64,000 nt of DNA from the NCBI GenBank assembly GCA_032622095.1, contig CP136062.1:228978578-229042577 (forward strand), read 5' to 3'. This stretch comes from Siphonodentalium dalli. Lineage: Eukaryota > Mollusca > Scaphopoda > Gadilida > Siphonodentaliidae. The notes beneath the pieces are model-generated. The model saw only the letters and a list, made by a program, of their open reading frames with translations, had not been told where the DNA came from and did not search any database. The translations under genes were made by a program, and so were the position numbers. Positions 33,035-45,283 of this stretch are shown in pieces (position 1 is the first letter of the stretch; the number at the start of each line of letters is the position of its first letter).

Positions 33035-33170
33035 GTTTTTCGTGGCGTATAAAATATGAAACACAGTCTGAAGACAAGTACTGACTATAAAGTATACCCG
33101 TGTTATTCTTCTGTAAAATAGCTGAGAAAGTATCCCGATAGGGGTTGATAATTGGGAGCTGTAGCCTCGT
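33035..33170 (-). repeat. Inverted repeat B', right arm
   Basis: Reverse complement of 32203-32340, sharing TCTTCTGTAAAATAGCTGAG. Confidence 0.75.
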
Positions 33171-33815
33171 AATCAACAAGGGTGCGTGTATCGTGACAAA
33201 AACAGCCCAAAACACCCAATAGCACCCTTGGCAAAAGTTAATAGGAACAATTTCTCTTCATATTGAAACCCGATGATGTATTAAGTCAATCCTGCGCGAG
33301 TCCAAATGCGCCCAAAACATTACGCGTTCGTCTTTCCAAACCCAATGACGTATCGATGGTGTTATGAGCTTGGTGTTATGAGCCGTTCCGCTTCACCGAG
33401 AAATAACTGCAACTAGCCACGTGGGCACCGACCAATCAGAATGCTGGATTTAGTGATGACACACTTAGTATGTATATAAACTCATGTAATCTGATATAAT
33501 AGTTTATACCAGTATATGATAAAAGTTATACCATATGACACAGGGATTACCTATACTGTTATAATGCCCCTGACTATTCACAATTGTTATTGTTTTCTAT
33601 GAATTATATAATTGACACCTCTCCATTATAACATGTGATCTTTAATTTCCTCCAGTGCCTTTCAATTGATCTGGAGTTACAATAAGTACAGCAGACTATG
33701 AGGATCAGCTAATTATTTTCTTCAATGTAGTCACCACACCTGTTAAGTTTTGAAAATGTCAATCCGGGAGATTTTTGTAGGAGGTATGCCCAAATATGTT
33801 CATGTTCCAAAAATC
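33171..33815. other. No feature recognised
   Basis: No coding, repeat or splice signal that I can support. Confidence 0.35.
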
Positions 33816-33819
33816 ATTT

Positions 33820-36500
33820 TTAGCTCAACTTTACTTTGTAAAGTTTGAGCTATTGCCATGGCTTGGTATCCGTCGTCTGTGTGTGTGTGTGAGTTCGTAA
33901 TGACCTAACGATCGGGCTCACACACCGTACCTTTAGTCTGATCGTCATAAAATTTATCCTTAATGTTAATAATGACATGTAGATGGGAACGAGACATTTT
34001 TGGGTCATTCGGCCTAAAAACATGGCGCCGGCAGCCATCTTAGATTTTACTCTTTGCATGACTAAATCCTTTGACACGGGCTACAGGTCGTACCTTTGGT
34101 CGGATCATCATAAAATTAGTCATGGATGTTAATATTAACATGTAGATGGGAACGAGAAATTTTGGGGTTATTCGGCCAAAAAACATGGCGCCAGCAGCCA
34201 TCTTGGATTTTACTCTTTTTATGACTAAATTCTTTAGCACGGGCTACAGGTCGTACCTTTAGTCTGATCATCATAAAAATTTTCATGGATGTTAATAATG
34301 ACATGTAGATGGGAACTAGTAATGATGGGGTCATTCGGCCCAAAAACATGGCCGCCAGCAGCCATCTTGGATTTTACTCTTTGTATGACTAAATCCTTTA
34401 GCACAGGCTACAGGTCGTACCTTTAGTCTGATATGGCCGCCAGCAGCCATCTTGAATTTTACTCTTTGTATGACTAAATCCTTTAGCACGGGCTACAGGT
34501 CGTACCTTTAGTCTGATCGTCATAAAATTTATCCTTAATGTTAATAATGACATGTAGATGGGAACGAGACATTTTTGGGTCATTCGGCCTAAAAACATGG
34601 CGCCAGCAGCCATCTTGGATTTTACTCTTTGTATGACTAAATTCTTTAGCACGGGCTACAGGTCGTAACTTTAGTCTGATCATCTTATAAATTTTCATGG
34701 ATGTTAACAATGACATGCAGATGGGAACGAGTAATGTTGGGGTCATTCGGCCCAAAAACATGGCCGCCAGCAGCCATCTTGGATTTTACTCTTTGTATAA
34801 CTAAATCCTTTAGCACAGGCTACAGGTCGTACCTTTAGTCTGATCATCATAAATTTTGTCATGGATGTTAACAATGACATGTAGATGGGAACGAGTCATT
34901 TTGGGGTCATTTGGCCGAAAAACATATGGCCGCCAGCAGCCATCTTGAATTTTACTCTTTGTATGACTAAATCCTTTAGCACGGGCTACAGGTCGTACCT
35001 TCAGTCTGATCATCATAAAATTTATCCTTAATGTTAATAATGACATGTTGATGGGAACGAGTCATTTTGGGGTCATTCGGCCAAAAAACATGGCCGCCAG
35101 CAGCCATCTTGGATTTTACTCTTTGTATGACTAAATCATTTAGCACGGGCTACAGGTCGTTTAGTTTGATCATCATAAAATTTGTCATGGATGTTAAGAA
35201 TGGCATGTAGATGGGAATCAGTCATTTTGGGGTCATTCGGATGAAAAACATGGCCGCCAGTTGCCATCTTTGATTTCAAAATTCAATCCATTGGCGCGGG
35301 CTACAGGTCGTACTGTTCGTCTGATCATCATGAAATTTGTCATGGATGTTAATATTGACAAGTAGATGGGAAGAATTAATTTTGGGGTCATTCAGCCAAA
35401 AAAACATTGCCGCAGCAGCCATCTTGGATTTTACTCTTTGTAAGACTAAATCCTTTAGCACGGGCTACAGGTCGTACCTTTTGTCTGATCATCATAAAAT
35501 TTGTCATGGATGTTAACAATGACATGTAGATGGGAACGAGTAATGTTGGGGTCATTCGGCCGAAAAACATGGCCACCAGTGGCCATCTTTGATTTCAAAA
35601 TTAAATCCATTAGCACGGGCTACAGGTCGTACTGTTGTCTGATCATCATGAAATTTGTCTTGGATGTTAATATTGACATGTAGATGGGAACGAGTCATTT
35701 TGAGGTCATTTGGCCAAAAAACAATGCCGCCAGCAGCAATCTTGGATTTTACTGTTTGTATGACTAAATCACTTAGCACGGATTACAGGTCGTACTTTTA
35801 GTCTGATCATTATACAATGAATGATAACAGTATGTAGGTTTAGGGTCATTCGGCCAAAAAACATGGCAGCCATCTTGGATTTACTCTTTGTACGACTAAA
35901 TTCTTTAGCACGGGCTATAGGTCGTACCTTTAGTGTGATCATCATAAAATTTGTCAGGGATGTTAATATTGACATGTTGATGGGGAAAGAGTCATTTTGG
36001 GGTAATTCGGACAAGAAACATGGCCCGCCAACAGCCATCTTGGATTTTACTCTTTGTATGACTAAATCCTTTAATCTACAGGTCGTATCTTTAGTTTGAT
36101 AATCATAAAATTTGTCATGGATGTTAATAATGACATGTAGATGGGAACAATTCATAATGGGGTCATTCGGCCATAAAACATGGCCACCAGCAGCCATCTT
36201 GGATTTTACTCTTTGTATGACTAAATCCTTTAGCACGGGCTACAGGTCGTACCTTTAGTCTGATCATCATGAAATTTTTCATGGCTGTTAAAATTGGAAT
36301 GTAGATGGGAAAGAGTCATTTTGGGGTCATTCGGACAAAAACATGGCCGCCAGCAGCCATCTTGGATTTTACTTTTCTCTTCATGTCTATAAACTAGTAT
36401 TAGACATTCAACTTTCCACATTCCTAATCGCTCCATTGACTGTAATACATTAAATTATTCCCTTTCCAAGTTGAGCTACAGTGTCATTGACACTTTCATT
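33820..36500 (+). mobile_element. Tandem-core element copy 3 (longest)
   Basis: It opens TTAGCTCAACTTTACTTTGT and closes at the AGTGTCATTGACACT hairpin plus TTTCATT. About fifteen core monomers fill 2.6 kb; type A monomers dominate, with a few type B monomers near 35.2-35.7 kb. Several monomers are shortened (for example near 34430 and 36070). Both ends are present. Confidence 0.85.
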
Positions 36501-36530
36501 ATTATGAAGATAATACACTGTACATAGTTT

Positions 36531-37060
36531 TTAGCTCACCTGAGACGAAGTCTCCGGTGGAGCTATAGTCATCACTCCTCGTCCGTTCGTCCGTCTGTCA
36601 AGAATCATCTTCTCCAAAACTGTAAGATGGAACAGGTTCATATTTGGTGTGGATGTTTCCTAGTTGAATCGCATTATGATTTGTTCAAATGAGGTCATCA
36701 GGTCAATTAGTTGAGAAAGCAGGGCCACAACTCTATTCCTTCATAGTAATTCTTAGAACGACTTTTCAAGAACTATAAGGCCGAATGGGTTCATATTTTG
36801 TGTGGATGTTCCCTAGGTGACTCACATTCAGATTTGTTCTAATGAGGTCACCAGGTTGATTAGTTGAGAAACCAGGGCCATAACTCTATTCCTTCATAGT
36901 AATTATTAGAATGACTTCTCAAGAAACATTGGGCCGATTTAGCTTATATTTGGTACGGAGGGACCTTGGGTGACTGGGGTTCAAATATTTTCAAATAGGG
37001 TCACTGGGTCAAATAGGGGCAGAGCCAGGGACATAACTCTAAAAAAAAATATATACTTTT
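36531..37060 (+). repeat. TTTAGCTCACCTGAGACGAA dispersed repeat, copy 1
   Basis: It opens TTTTAGCTCACCTGAGACGA, then GGTGGAGCTATAGTCATCAC and TCCGTCTGTCAA, then about three ~150-bp units carrying GGTTCATATTTGGTG, AATGAGGTCA and CAGGGCCATAACTCT. Repeats of this style are abundant in bivalve genomes (general knowledge, not checked). Confidence 0.75.
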
Positions 37061-37433
37061 CGCATTTTTTAGACACATCACAGCTACAACCCTACCCCCA
37101 CCAACCCCACCCTACACCACCTCACCTCCTGTCCCTGCCACACCACGCTGTACCATGCCTCTGCCTATTCACCCCCATTAAGATCCTTGTTTTGATCACA
37201 GCTGTAGGAGTAACAATACACTGGCCTTGTTCTGCAGAATCATTATAAACTAATTATCTCAATGTCCAAATCTCTCCCAGACATAGCTGATAGTTGCATG
37301 AATGAAATTTAATCCCATGTTACCTCAGATACAAATTAATACCTCTTTGACAGTCTAAAGTTTATTTCTACTATTAATATTAACCAGTTCATGACCAGAG
37401 CTGTGCTGGTGCAGCAATGAAGACCCTGTGCTT

Positions 37434-37480
37434 GTGCATTCTCTTATATATGCGAGTCTCCCATATAAAAGAGAATGCAC
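37434..37480. repeat. Short perfect-arm hairpin
   Basis: GTGCATTCTCTTATAT pairs with ATATAAAAGAGAATGCAC across a loop of about 12 bp, with one bulged base. Confidence 0.7.
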
Positions 37481-37617
37481 TGGCTTTCAAGGTCATGGAA
37501 ATTTTGTTAGGCCAATGTAGACAGGCATTCAAATAAATCATGTATGTCCTATTCTTGCAGGGATGTCCCCACAGTGTTGGGGGTGGTGATTTACAGAATT
37601 GTTCAATGAAATGTAAT

Positions 37618-38000
37618 TTTTAGTTCACCTGAGACAAAGCTGTAGTCATCACTTCTCATCATTCACCTGTTCATCTGTCTGTCCATCCATCCATCTGTCA
37701 ACAATTCTTTGAACATCTTCTCTAGATCATAAGACTGAATGGGTTCATATTTGGTGGATGTTCCCTCGGTGAGTCACATTCAGATTTGTTCAAATGAGGT
37801 CACTCTGTCAAATGGTTGTGAAGCCAGGGCCATAACTCTTGCCCTCCATAGTAATTCTTAAAAACGACTTCTCATGTACCATCGGGTTGAATGGGTTCAT
37901 ATTTGGTATGAAGGGTCCTTTGGTGACTGGGGTTCATATTTTTTCAAATGGGGTCACTGGGTCATTGTGGGCTGAGCCAGGAACATAACTAAAAAAAAAA
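37618..38000 (+). repeat. TTTAGCTCACCTGAGACGAA dispersed repeat, copy 2
   Basis: Diverged shorter copy of 36531-37060, with TTTAGTTCACCTGAGACAAA, GAATGGGTTCATATTTGGTG and CAGGGCCATAACTCTTG. Confidence 0.7.
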
Positions 38001-40780
38001 AAATTACATTTAACTCCTTGCTCAATTAACGGAAGAAACAAAATTTAAATTGTTTTTTTTTTTTCATTTTTAATTTAATTTTTAATTTTAAAATTTAATT
38101 TTGAATATCTAACTGCATTATAGTACATCGACTCATCCCACAAAATTTAGTTGAAACTGGTCCAGGGGTCTGGGAGAAAAAATCATAAACAGACAGATTG
38201 TTACCCTTGCCAACTGAGGGTTCAAAGTAGGTATATGTACCCCTGTTACGAATGTTGTTGTCAAACATTCCTAACGCCTCCATGTTATTTGAGAAGTCAC
38301 TAATGTCTCCTGTGTATGAAATGAGATCTTATCTTAACTGACAGCCTTTGATAAACAAATCACAGACAATGTTTATTTGTGTCATTCATTTCAATTTAAA
38401 TTACATTAATTCCCATGTGCTGTGTTGTACATTTGCACAGGCAAGTGTTATATTATGTTTATATAATCTATTGACTTCTTTTCATCTATTATAATGATGT
38501 TTCTATTTATGTTGATCTTCCCTTAATTGTGCAACATATTTTAATGAAAATGAACCCACTTCAACTTCTATAATATACCATTTGAGATTACTAGATCAAT
38601 GGATCTCATAGATTGGGATTAACATTTGGTTCAACTAGGGACAGAAATAGGAGATTTAACACTCCCGCACCCACCCTGTCTATGCTGTGAATTCATGTCT
38701 GGTACTGGTATATAGATTCCTATATTACATGCAATAATTTTGATATATACCCATATTTTCAGTAAGGTTTTGATAAATGTCCAACAGTTGGAGATCTTGA
38801 TGTACCAGTTGTAATTTAGTTTGGTCCAGTTGGGAGGTAATGACCAATGATCTATTGGGGGAAGGGGATGGATTTGGAGTTAGAAACTTCTAGGTAGACA
38901 CCTCCATATCCCCTTCCACTGTTCAACACCCTCTATTTTAGAACTATTTGTTTATTCTGACAAGTACTGACTATTGTCTTCAGAGTCCCAGTCTTCTCCA
39001 TCTTTACAGTCTGGTGAGATACCCCACAGTCATTGACTCTTGTTATGAGTTTCTATTTGTGTTTATTTTATAAATATATAGACACAAATAAAATGGTAAT
39101 TGTAATAGAGCTGCTGTGAGTGGGAGATACCACCATTTATTGAAAAGAAAGAAGCTGACACTTCGTAAAAATACTCAGAATTACACCGGATACAGCCGGA
39201 TATGCGCGAAAACATAAAGTACAAAATGGACTCGTCTTACAATTGTAAAAGACCGCTCGAACCCGTAGGTTTGAGGTGTCTTTTGAATTCCCTGAGTTAG
39301 GATCCCTCAAGACCAAGACTTTTGTAACATCATTTATTTGGCCCTATATGGCGGCCTTAATAGAGCAGGAAATATATATTAATCAATATGTCAACAGGGG
39401 AAATAAAACTTCGAAGAGAAAGGAAATCAGGAACGTGACTTCATAATAAAGAGCATTTCATGGCTAACTTGGGAAGTTATGAAGTAAGGGCCTTGCCAAA
39501 AGAATGTAGAACATATTCGCATAGCTAAATACTATACCACCTGGATCAACTCATAAAGAGCGTTTAAAAATGTTTCCCAAAGTTGGGTACAACTTTAAAA
39601 ATGAATCTACAGTAAAAATGTTTCACTTTCTAGATAATTGCAGATGGTCATCAAGACACTGGCAAATATGATCTACCTTTGTGTATGTGATCAGAGTCCG
39701 ATGGTACAGACATAAGGTCTGGACCTCATACTTCCTATAACGGACCAGAAGTGGTGTCAGAACGGAGAAATCCATCCAAACACCATGTTCCGCGAAGTAC
39801 GGACGATCCGATGCCACGATAATTATCCCATGAGTAAATGCAATAAATTGGGATAACTATAACCAGATTACCCAAACTCATCGGGACACAAGCATTATTC
39901 ACCCTTCCTCAAAAATACGTTCCGAAACGCACCGATACACAAACGTCGCCGAACGTGAACCGGCCAGAAAGTGCACGGGAAGTCACGGAACGCATTCCAG
40001 CGGAAGCAGGTGGAGACAACTCGCCGCTGATCCGCTACACAGTTTAACCCAAAAAAAGTAATGCACACATTCAACCATTTATTTACAAATTTTAAGAAGC
40101 AGAAACTTTGTTTAAAATAAGGAAAATTGAACCCGAGTTACACAGGTTACAACCGGACATGTATGCTTGAAACCGAAAGTAAAAAAATGACCCGTCTCAA
40201 AGTTTTACCCGCAAAAGAAATGGACACATTCCGTTTGCAATGCATACCACTAATCATTGAACTTAAATCATAAAGTATCCATTACTTAGAAATGTTCATT
40301 AATGGGGCCTTACAATACGGTTGCACACTTGTGATTATACTATAACAACACGTGTGGCTTCACCAGAGTGTGAAAATCAATTAATATCAGTCACAGTTCA
40401 CCACTGATTAATCTTCAATCAAAAGTTACCGACGGTACAATGTGGGTATTTACCTATTCAAATTTTTTTTTTTAAACATCGTTTTGGGCGTTTTGAATGC
40501 GGGGTTTTGCTGAAACTGGGAGAAATTGGGGGTTATCCATATTTGCGGAATTGCTGTAGCAATCCGGGAGTCTCATGGTCAATCCATGAAACTTAACAGC
40601 TCTGGTAGTCACCTAATTCATGTTCCATGTCACTATGCGTATACATGATAGTCACTCTTCACACGCTACACAGAGATAATGTTAAGAGTTCATGTATTTG
40701 TCGATTAATGCTCAATACGTTTGGACATGTTGGTAATAAAAAATACCAACAAAAATTCCAAATTTTTTCCTTGCTTTTTT
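38001..40780. other. No gene recognised; weak internal repetition
   Basis: AT-rich with poly-T and poly-A tracts at 38050-38100. A weak direct similarity links 39160-39240 and 40110-40200 (ACACCGGATACAGCCGGA-like and CCCGTCTCAAAGTTTTACC-like blocks). No exon, TIR or target duplication could be supported. Confidence 0.35.
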
Positions 40781-40923
40781 GGTCATAATGTTCTAAAATT
40801 GGAATGCGGACCATATATTTCAATGCATTGGTGCCTGAGAATCAAACATTTTGTTGGCCTTACCTGTACATATAAAAAAGCATGACTGAATGATATATAT
40901 ACCTTATATATATATACCTTACT

Positions 40924-41544
40924 CAGGCCTGGCATTCTCAGAAATCTAGGAGAGCTAAAAATCGCCCTCCTGAAAAGGTCTAGGAGGGCTATTATTTGTG
41001 CCGAGCACAGGAGGGCGAAAATGTTTGCCAAAATCAGACATAGTAAATATTCCACTCCACATGTACAGTATTGATAAAAATAAAGTACATGTCAGTATTA
41101 AACTATTACAATAATTGCTGAGTTTGTTGTTTTCATTACACAAAATAACAAGTTCTAACAATGCCTCAATGATGCCTGACATTATATAGCACTGTCCAGT
41201 TGCGTGGGAGGCATGACGCAATACTTCAAAGTGACATAACACTGAACGGTGTGTCTATTTCACAGAGGCACGTGCTTCCGGTGGAAATGTTGCTACAACG
41301 TAATCAATATCGCTTGTACATTTCGCCAGGGACAGTCGGAATGCGGCTTATAGATCAAAGGTCCCATACCGACATCGTTTAACACTTCGTTGCCGACTCT
41401 GTTAGTACATAGATCATTACTTACACCCGGGTCCTGGAGAGCGATGTTTTGCCGTTTGGGAGGGCGTTATTTCGTCCGCCTGGATTATTTTCAGGCGGGC
41501 GGTAGGCGAGCGATTTTATCGCTCGCCTCAGAATGCCAGGCCTG
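40924..41544. mobile_element. Non-autonomous hAT-like element in a repeat block
   Basis: The ends are CAGGCCTGGCATTCT and its exact complement, with diverged inverted similarity for about 110 bp. CCTTACT flanks both sides (40917-40923 and 41545-41551). Paralogous uninterrupted blocks in the window (42027 and 43796) read TACCTTACTTACC, so removing the element plus one CCTTACT restores the empty site exactly. CAG.. ends suggest hAT; the duplication is 7 bp by sequence rather than the usual 8. There is no transposase. Confidence 0.8.
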
Positions 41545-42060
41545 CCTTACTTACCGGTATGTTGGTGATTTATATAACCATGACACTCCATTATTCATGT
41601 TGTCTAACATATCTTACACCTTATGTTCTATAATTTATTCACAATTTGTCATATGGAATATATAAAAAGCAAGGATCTACATATATACCTTAATTTGAAG
41701 AAAAAAAAATTCTTTAAATATTTTTTCCCTTATTTTTTTTTTTTTTATAATATAACTTACTTACCAGTATGTTGGTGAACCAAACTCTCTAACCATGACA
41801 CTCCATTATTCATGCTGTCTAACATATCATGCACCATTATGTTTTATAATTTATTAATTTGAAAAAAATATTTTAAATTTAAAAAAAATATTTGCGGTTT
41901 TTTTTCCTTATTTTTTTGTTTTTGTAGAGTATAACAAATTGAAATAAAAACGTCCAGTGTGGGCCATTTATTACAATGCGTCGGTGACTGAGAATCAAAT
42001 GTTATATTTTATGACTGCATATATATACCTTACTTACCGGTATGTTGGTGAACTAAACAT
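41545..42060 (+). repeat. Locally duplicated block TACCTTACTTACCGGTATGT
   Basis: The block ACTTACCGGTATGTTGGTGA, followed by ACCATGACACTCCATTATTC, occurs near 41550, 41757, 42027 and 43796. A companion block ending GGGCCATTTATT.CAATG and CAGAATCAAA occurs near 40820, 41960 and 45870. These are local duplications within the presumed intron and just past the final exon. Confidence 0.7.
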
Positions 42061-42196
42061 GTGTGTACATATGTATACATTACTTTATCCCCTCTGTAGA
42101 ATTGTAAGCCTTCTTAGGCACCATTGTTCTTCTAGGGCCATACCACGCCGTATCCCGGTGTTCTTGTTCGATATATGTTAACTAAACAGGAAACAC

Positions 42197-43260
42197 TTAT
42201 TTCGTATTACCCCGCAAAAATTGTCGTCGCTATATAGAGAATACAGATTTTACACGGGTCATAACAATCTCGTATGCCCCTTGTAAAAATTATATTACCC
42301 GGCAAAAATTGTCGTCGCTATATAGAGAAGACAGATTTTACACGGGTCATAACAATCTCGTATTCCCCTTGTAAAACTGATATTACCCAGCAAAAATTGT
42401 CGTCGCTATATAGAGAAGACATATTTTACACGGGTCATAACAATCTCGTATGCCCCTTGTAAAACTGATATTACCCTGCAAAAATTGTCGCTATATAGAG
42501 AAGACAGATTTTACACTGGTCATAACAATCTCGTATGTCCCTTGTAAAAATGATATTACCCGGCAAAAATTGTCGTCGCTATATAGAGAAGACAGATTTT
42601 ACACGGGTCATAACAATCTTGTATTCCCCTTGTAAAACTGATATTACCCGCCAAAAGTTTTCGTCGCTATATAGAGAAGACAGATTTTACAAGGGTTGTA
42701 ACAATCTCGTATGCCCCTTGTAAAACTGATATTACCCGCCAAAAGTTTTCGTCGCTATATAGAGAAGACAGATTTTACAAGGGTTGTAACAATCTCGTAT
42801 GCCCCTTGTAAAACTGATATTACCCGCCAAAAATTGTCGTCGCTATATAGAGAAGACATATTTTACACGGGTCATAACAATCTCGTATGCCCCTTGTAAA
42901 ACTGATATTACCCGGCAAAAATTGTCGTCGATATATAGAGAAGACAGATTTTACAAGGGTCATAACAATCTCGTATGCCCCTTGTAAAACTGATATTACC
43001 CGGCAAAATTTGTCGTCGCTATATAGAGAAGACAGATATTACACGGGTCATAACAATCTCGTATGCCTCTTGTAAAACTGATATTACCGGCAAAAATTGT
43101 CGTCGCTATATAGAGAAGACAGATTTTACACGGGTCATAACAATCTCGTATGCCCCGTGTAAAACTGATATTACACCGCAAAAATTGTCGTCGCTATTTA
43201 GAGAAGACAGATTTTACAAGGTCATAACAATCTCGTATGCCCCTAGTAGAATTTATATGA
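42197..43260 (+). repeat. 88-bp satellite array, 12 copies
   Basis: Twelve contiguous units, landmark TATAGAGAAGACAGATTTTA at about 88-bp spacing from 42231 to 43195, each with ATTACCCGGCAAAAATTGTC and CATAACAATCTCGTATGCCC. Units 6 and 7 share private changes (GCCAAAAGTTTTCGTC, AAGGGTTGTAAC), so they arose by a recent local copy event. There are no spacers, so it is not CRISPR-like; the many 62-codon ORFs are array translations. Confidence 0.92.
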
Positions 43261-43584
43261 CCTGGCAAAAGTTTGAAAGTCGAATGTATATCTTTCAAAG
43301 CCACGTTGATTCCTGGTGTGATGTTATCTTGCTACTCTTGCTTGATTTATTTAGGTTGTCTGACTCATTTACTATTTTTGAAGTGTATTGCTATCTTTTA
43401 TATCCTCTAACATATAGATTCCAAAAGTAAGCGAGGCCAGCAAGTATTTATGTACAAATTGTGGAAACAGCTATATAAATATATTCATCGTATGAGCAGT
43501 CTAATAAAATAGAGTTACTGTTCGTGGCTCGTTTCCGCGCTTTATGTGGGTATATCTTGTTAATAGAGACCGGGGATAAATACA

Positions 43585-43718
43585 TTACACGGCTTGTTGA
43601 GGGGGGATACGGTGTGGTATGCCCCGGTCGACTATCGTATCCCCCTCGGCTATCGCCTCGGGATACGAGCCTCTACCGGGGCATACCACACCGTATCCCT
43701 CCTCAACAAGCCGTGTAA
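43585..43718. repeat. Long near-perfect palindrome
   Basis: Arms of about 44 bp (TTACACGGCTTGTTGAGG ... ATGCCCCGGT) with one mismatch and a ~46-bp loop that itself has GTATCCC/GGGATAC complementarity. A partial match to the arm (ATACCACGCCGTATCCC) lies at 42131. Confidence 0.88.
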
Positions 43719-44113
43719 CTTATAGTATAGATATTGGCACTACACACAATGTGTCCAGGTCTACCTCTACAGTAGTTTGCAGAGAATATATGTACCTTAC
43801 TTACCAGTATGTTGGTGAACTAAACTCACTCTAACCATGAAACTCCATTATTCATGCTGACCTTGTTATGTTCTATAATGTATTCACCATTCCGTTATAT
43901 GGAGTGTACCTTAATGTATTGAACAAAGCATTCCTCCTGTAGAACTGAAAACATAACTCTATTGTAACCTAACCACCGTTACACTCTACCTGTATTATAC
44001 TTACAATTATGCTCATAACTTTTCTTTAACCTAAACGCTGTTACACTCTACCTGTGTTATACTGACCATTACGCTCATAACTCATTTAATTACTTTCTCA
44101 TCATTCCTTACAG

Positions 44114-45283
44114 CGTGAATCATGTCATGATGGCCGATCGGCGGAACGCTCTGTACTGGCTGTGCTGTCCAGGTTCAAGAATCTGCGTGAGAGACTGGAA
44201 TCTAGACAGAAAGCTGTGGTCAGGACGAAGGAGGTGCTAGAGACACAAGTCAGTGATGAGGGAGAAACACTGGATGTTCACTCTCTAACAGACATACATG
44301 GAGCACTGACTGGAGCAAATCGAGAACAAGGAGGGATACCAGATAATGTTGAGATCACTCAGGATGGAGTAGGTGAGGACGGTGCACTCTGGACACTCAC
44401 TGATAGCTTCGATCATGATGGTGATGAATACATACAGGTGAGATATATCGACCCGGCGGTGGATTCCAACCTCATCATCGTGGTGGGTAAAGGCAAGTTA
44501 CTACAGAGGAAGGAGGAGCGAAAGTGGAGGACGGTGGCTGAGTCACCGAGGTTAGGGGACGAAGCACTGAACATACTCGTGAAGAGGGACTCTGTATACA
44601 TCTGTCTGAATTTCACACCCGAGATCACCGTGTATGACATCATGAGCCTCCATCACCTGAGGACGTTCCCGACACCCGGGGCATGTACTAGATTGGTGAG
44701 TATAGCAGACGACTTCCTTGTGATGTTTGTTAAAGACCCTCGCATCAAGAGGATGACAGATCATGGCATCGTACTAAGTGAATCCTCAGCTGCTTTCAAA
44801 GTTGATGGTTTGTATTCTGATTACATATGTCTCGCTGCATCGGAGTCTGGTGACTTCGTCGTGGTATGTGACAATAAGGGACATTCTGTGAGCATCATCA
44901 CGGGGGACCTACAGAGTGTCCTGCACGTCGTGTTGGGGCGGGATGAGGATGGGAGGGATGGTAAGCTTCCTCGTGGGGTGATGGCTGACAGTGTACTCAC
45001 CTCCAGCTCACATTACCCTGACCTGTGTGAACCTCGAGGGTTGTGTATCCACGGGGACCGGGCATTCGTGTGTAGTAATAAGGGATACGCTATAATAGAG
45101 ATGAGGATATTGTCTCCGTACACGATGCGCACGCTGTTGACTAAGAAGGATGAAATCCAATATCCAATGTCAGTTACATACAACGATCACCTCCATCGAC
45201 TCGTCGTGTGTTGTTATAATTCTGGGGATAAGAGTGATAATAGAATCCTGATTTACCAGCGCGGTCCACAGGGAGGAGACTAA
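44114..45283 (+). CDS. Terminal exon of TRIM/NHL-like coiled-coil/beta-propeller protein
   Basis: The TTCCTTACAG acceptor ends at 44113. The frame is open for 389 codons to a TAA at 45281-45283. Residues 1-50 (LAVLSRFKNLRERLESRQKA) are charged and coiled-coil-like. The rest is a series of beta-rich blades (LNILVKRDSVYICLNFTPEI; EPRGLCIHGDRAFVCSNKGY; HLHRLVVCCYNSGDK) like the C-terminal propeller of TRIM/NHL-type proteins, which bind partners or RNA and often act as E3 ligases when a RING is present. No RING or B-box is seen in the window, so those exons, if any, lie upstream. There is no frameshift or internal stop, and base composition is GC-richer than its surroundings, consistent with a functional exon. 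Phase agrees with the exon at 21299. The exact family is uncertain. Confidence 0.75.
   Translation, partial: RESCHDGRSAERSVLAVLSRFKNLRERLESRQKAVVRTKEVLETQVSDEGETLDVHSLTDIHGALTGANREQGGIPDNVEITQDGVGEDGALWTLTDSFDHDGDEYIQVRYIDPAVDSNLIIVVGKGKLLQRKEERKWRTVAESPRLGDEALNILVKRDSVYICLNFTPEITVYDIMSLHHLRTFPTPGACTRLVSIADDFLVMFVKDPRIKRMTDHGIVLSESSAAFKVDGLYSDYICLAASESGDFVVVCDNKGHSVSIITGDLQSVLHVVLGRDEDGRDGKLPRGVMADSVLTSSSHYPDLCEPRGLCIHGDRAFVCSNKGYAIIEMRILSPYTMRTLLTKKDEIQYPMSVTYNDHLHRLVVCCYNSGDKSDNRILIYQRGPQGGD

Noticed and set aside
33850-36240. Many ORFs reading MAAG..FWPNDPK.. on the minus strand
   Set aside because: They are translations of tandem-core monomers; frames break at every unit.
38984-39013. 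30-bp microexon (CTTCAG acceptor, CTG|GTGAG donor; SQSSPSLQS)
   Set aside because: The sequence looks exon-like and its phase would fit the 48290 exon, but it lies within the other gene's presumed intron and is too short to support alone.
42197-43260. CRISPR-like array
   Set aside because: Units are contiguous, long and spacerless, and the DNA is animal nuclear sequence.
42274-43430. Series of ~62-codon ORFs with similar protein sequence
   Set aside because: They are three-frame translations of the 88-bp satellite (88 is not a multiple of 3).
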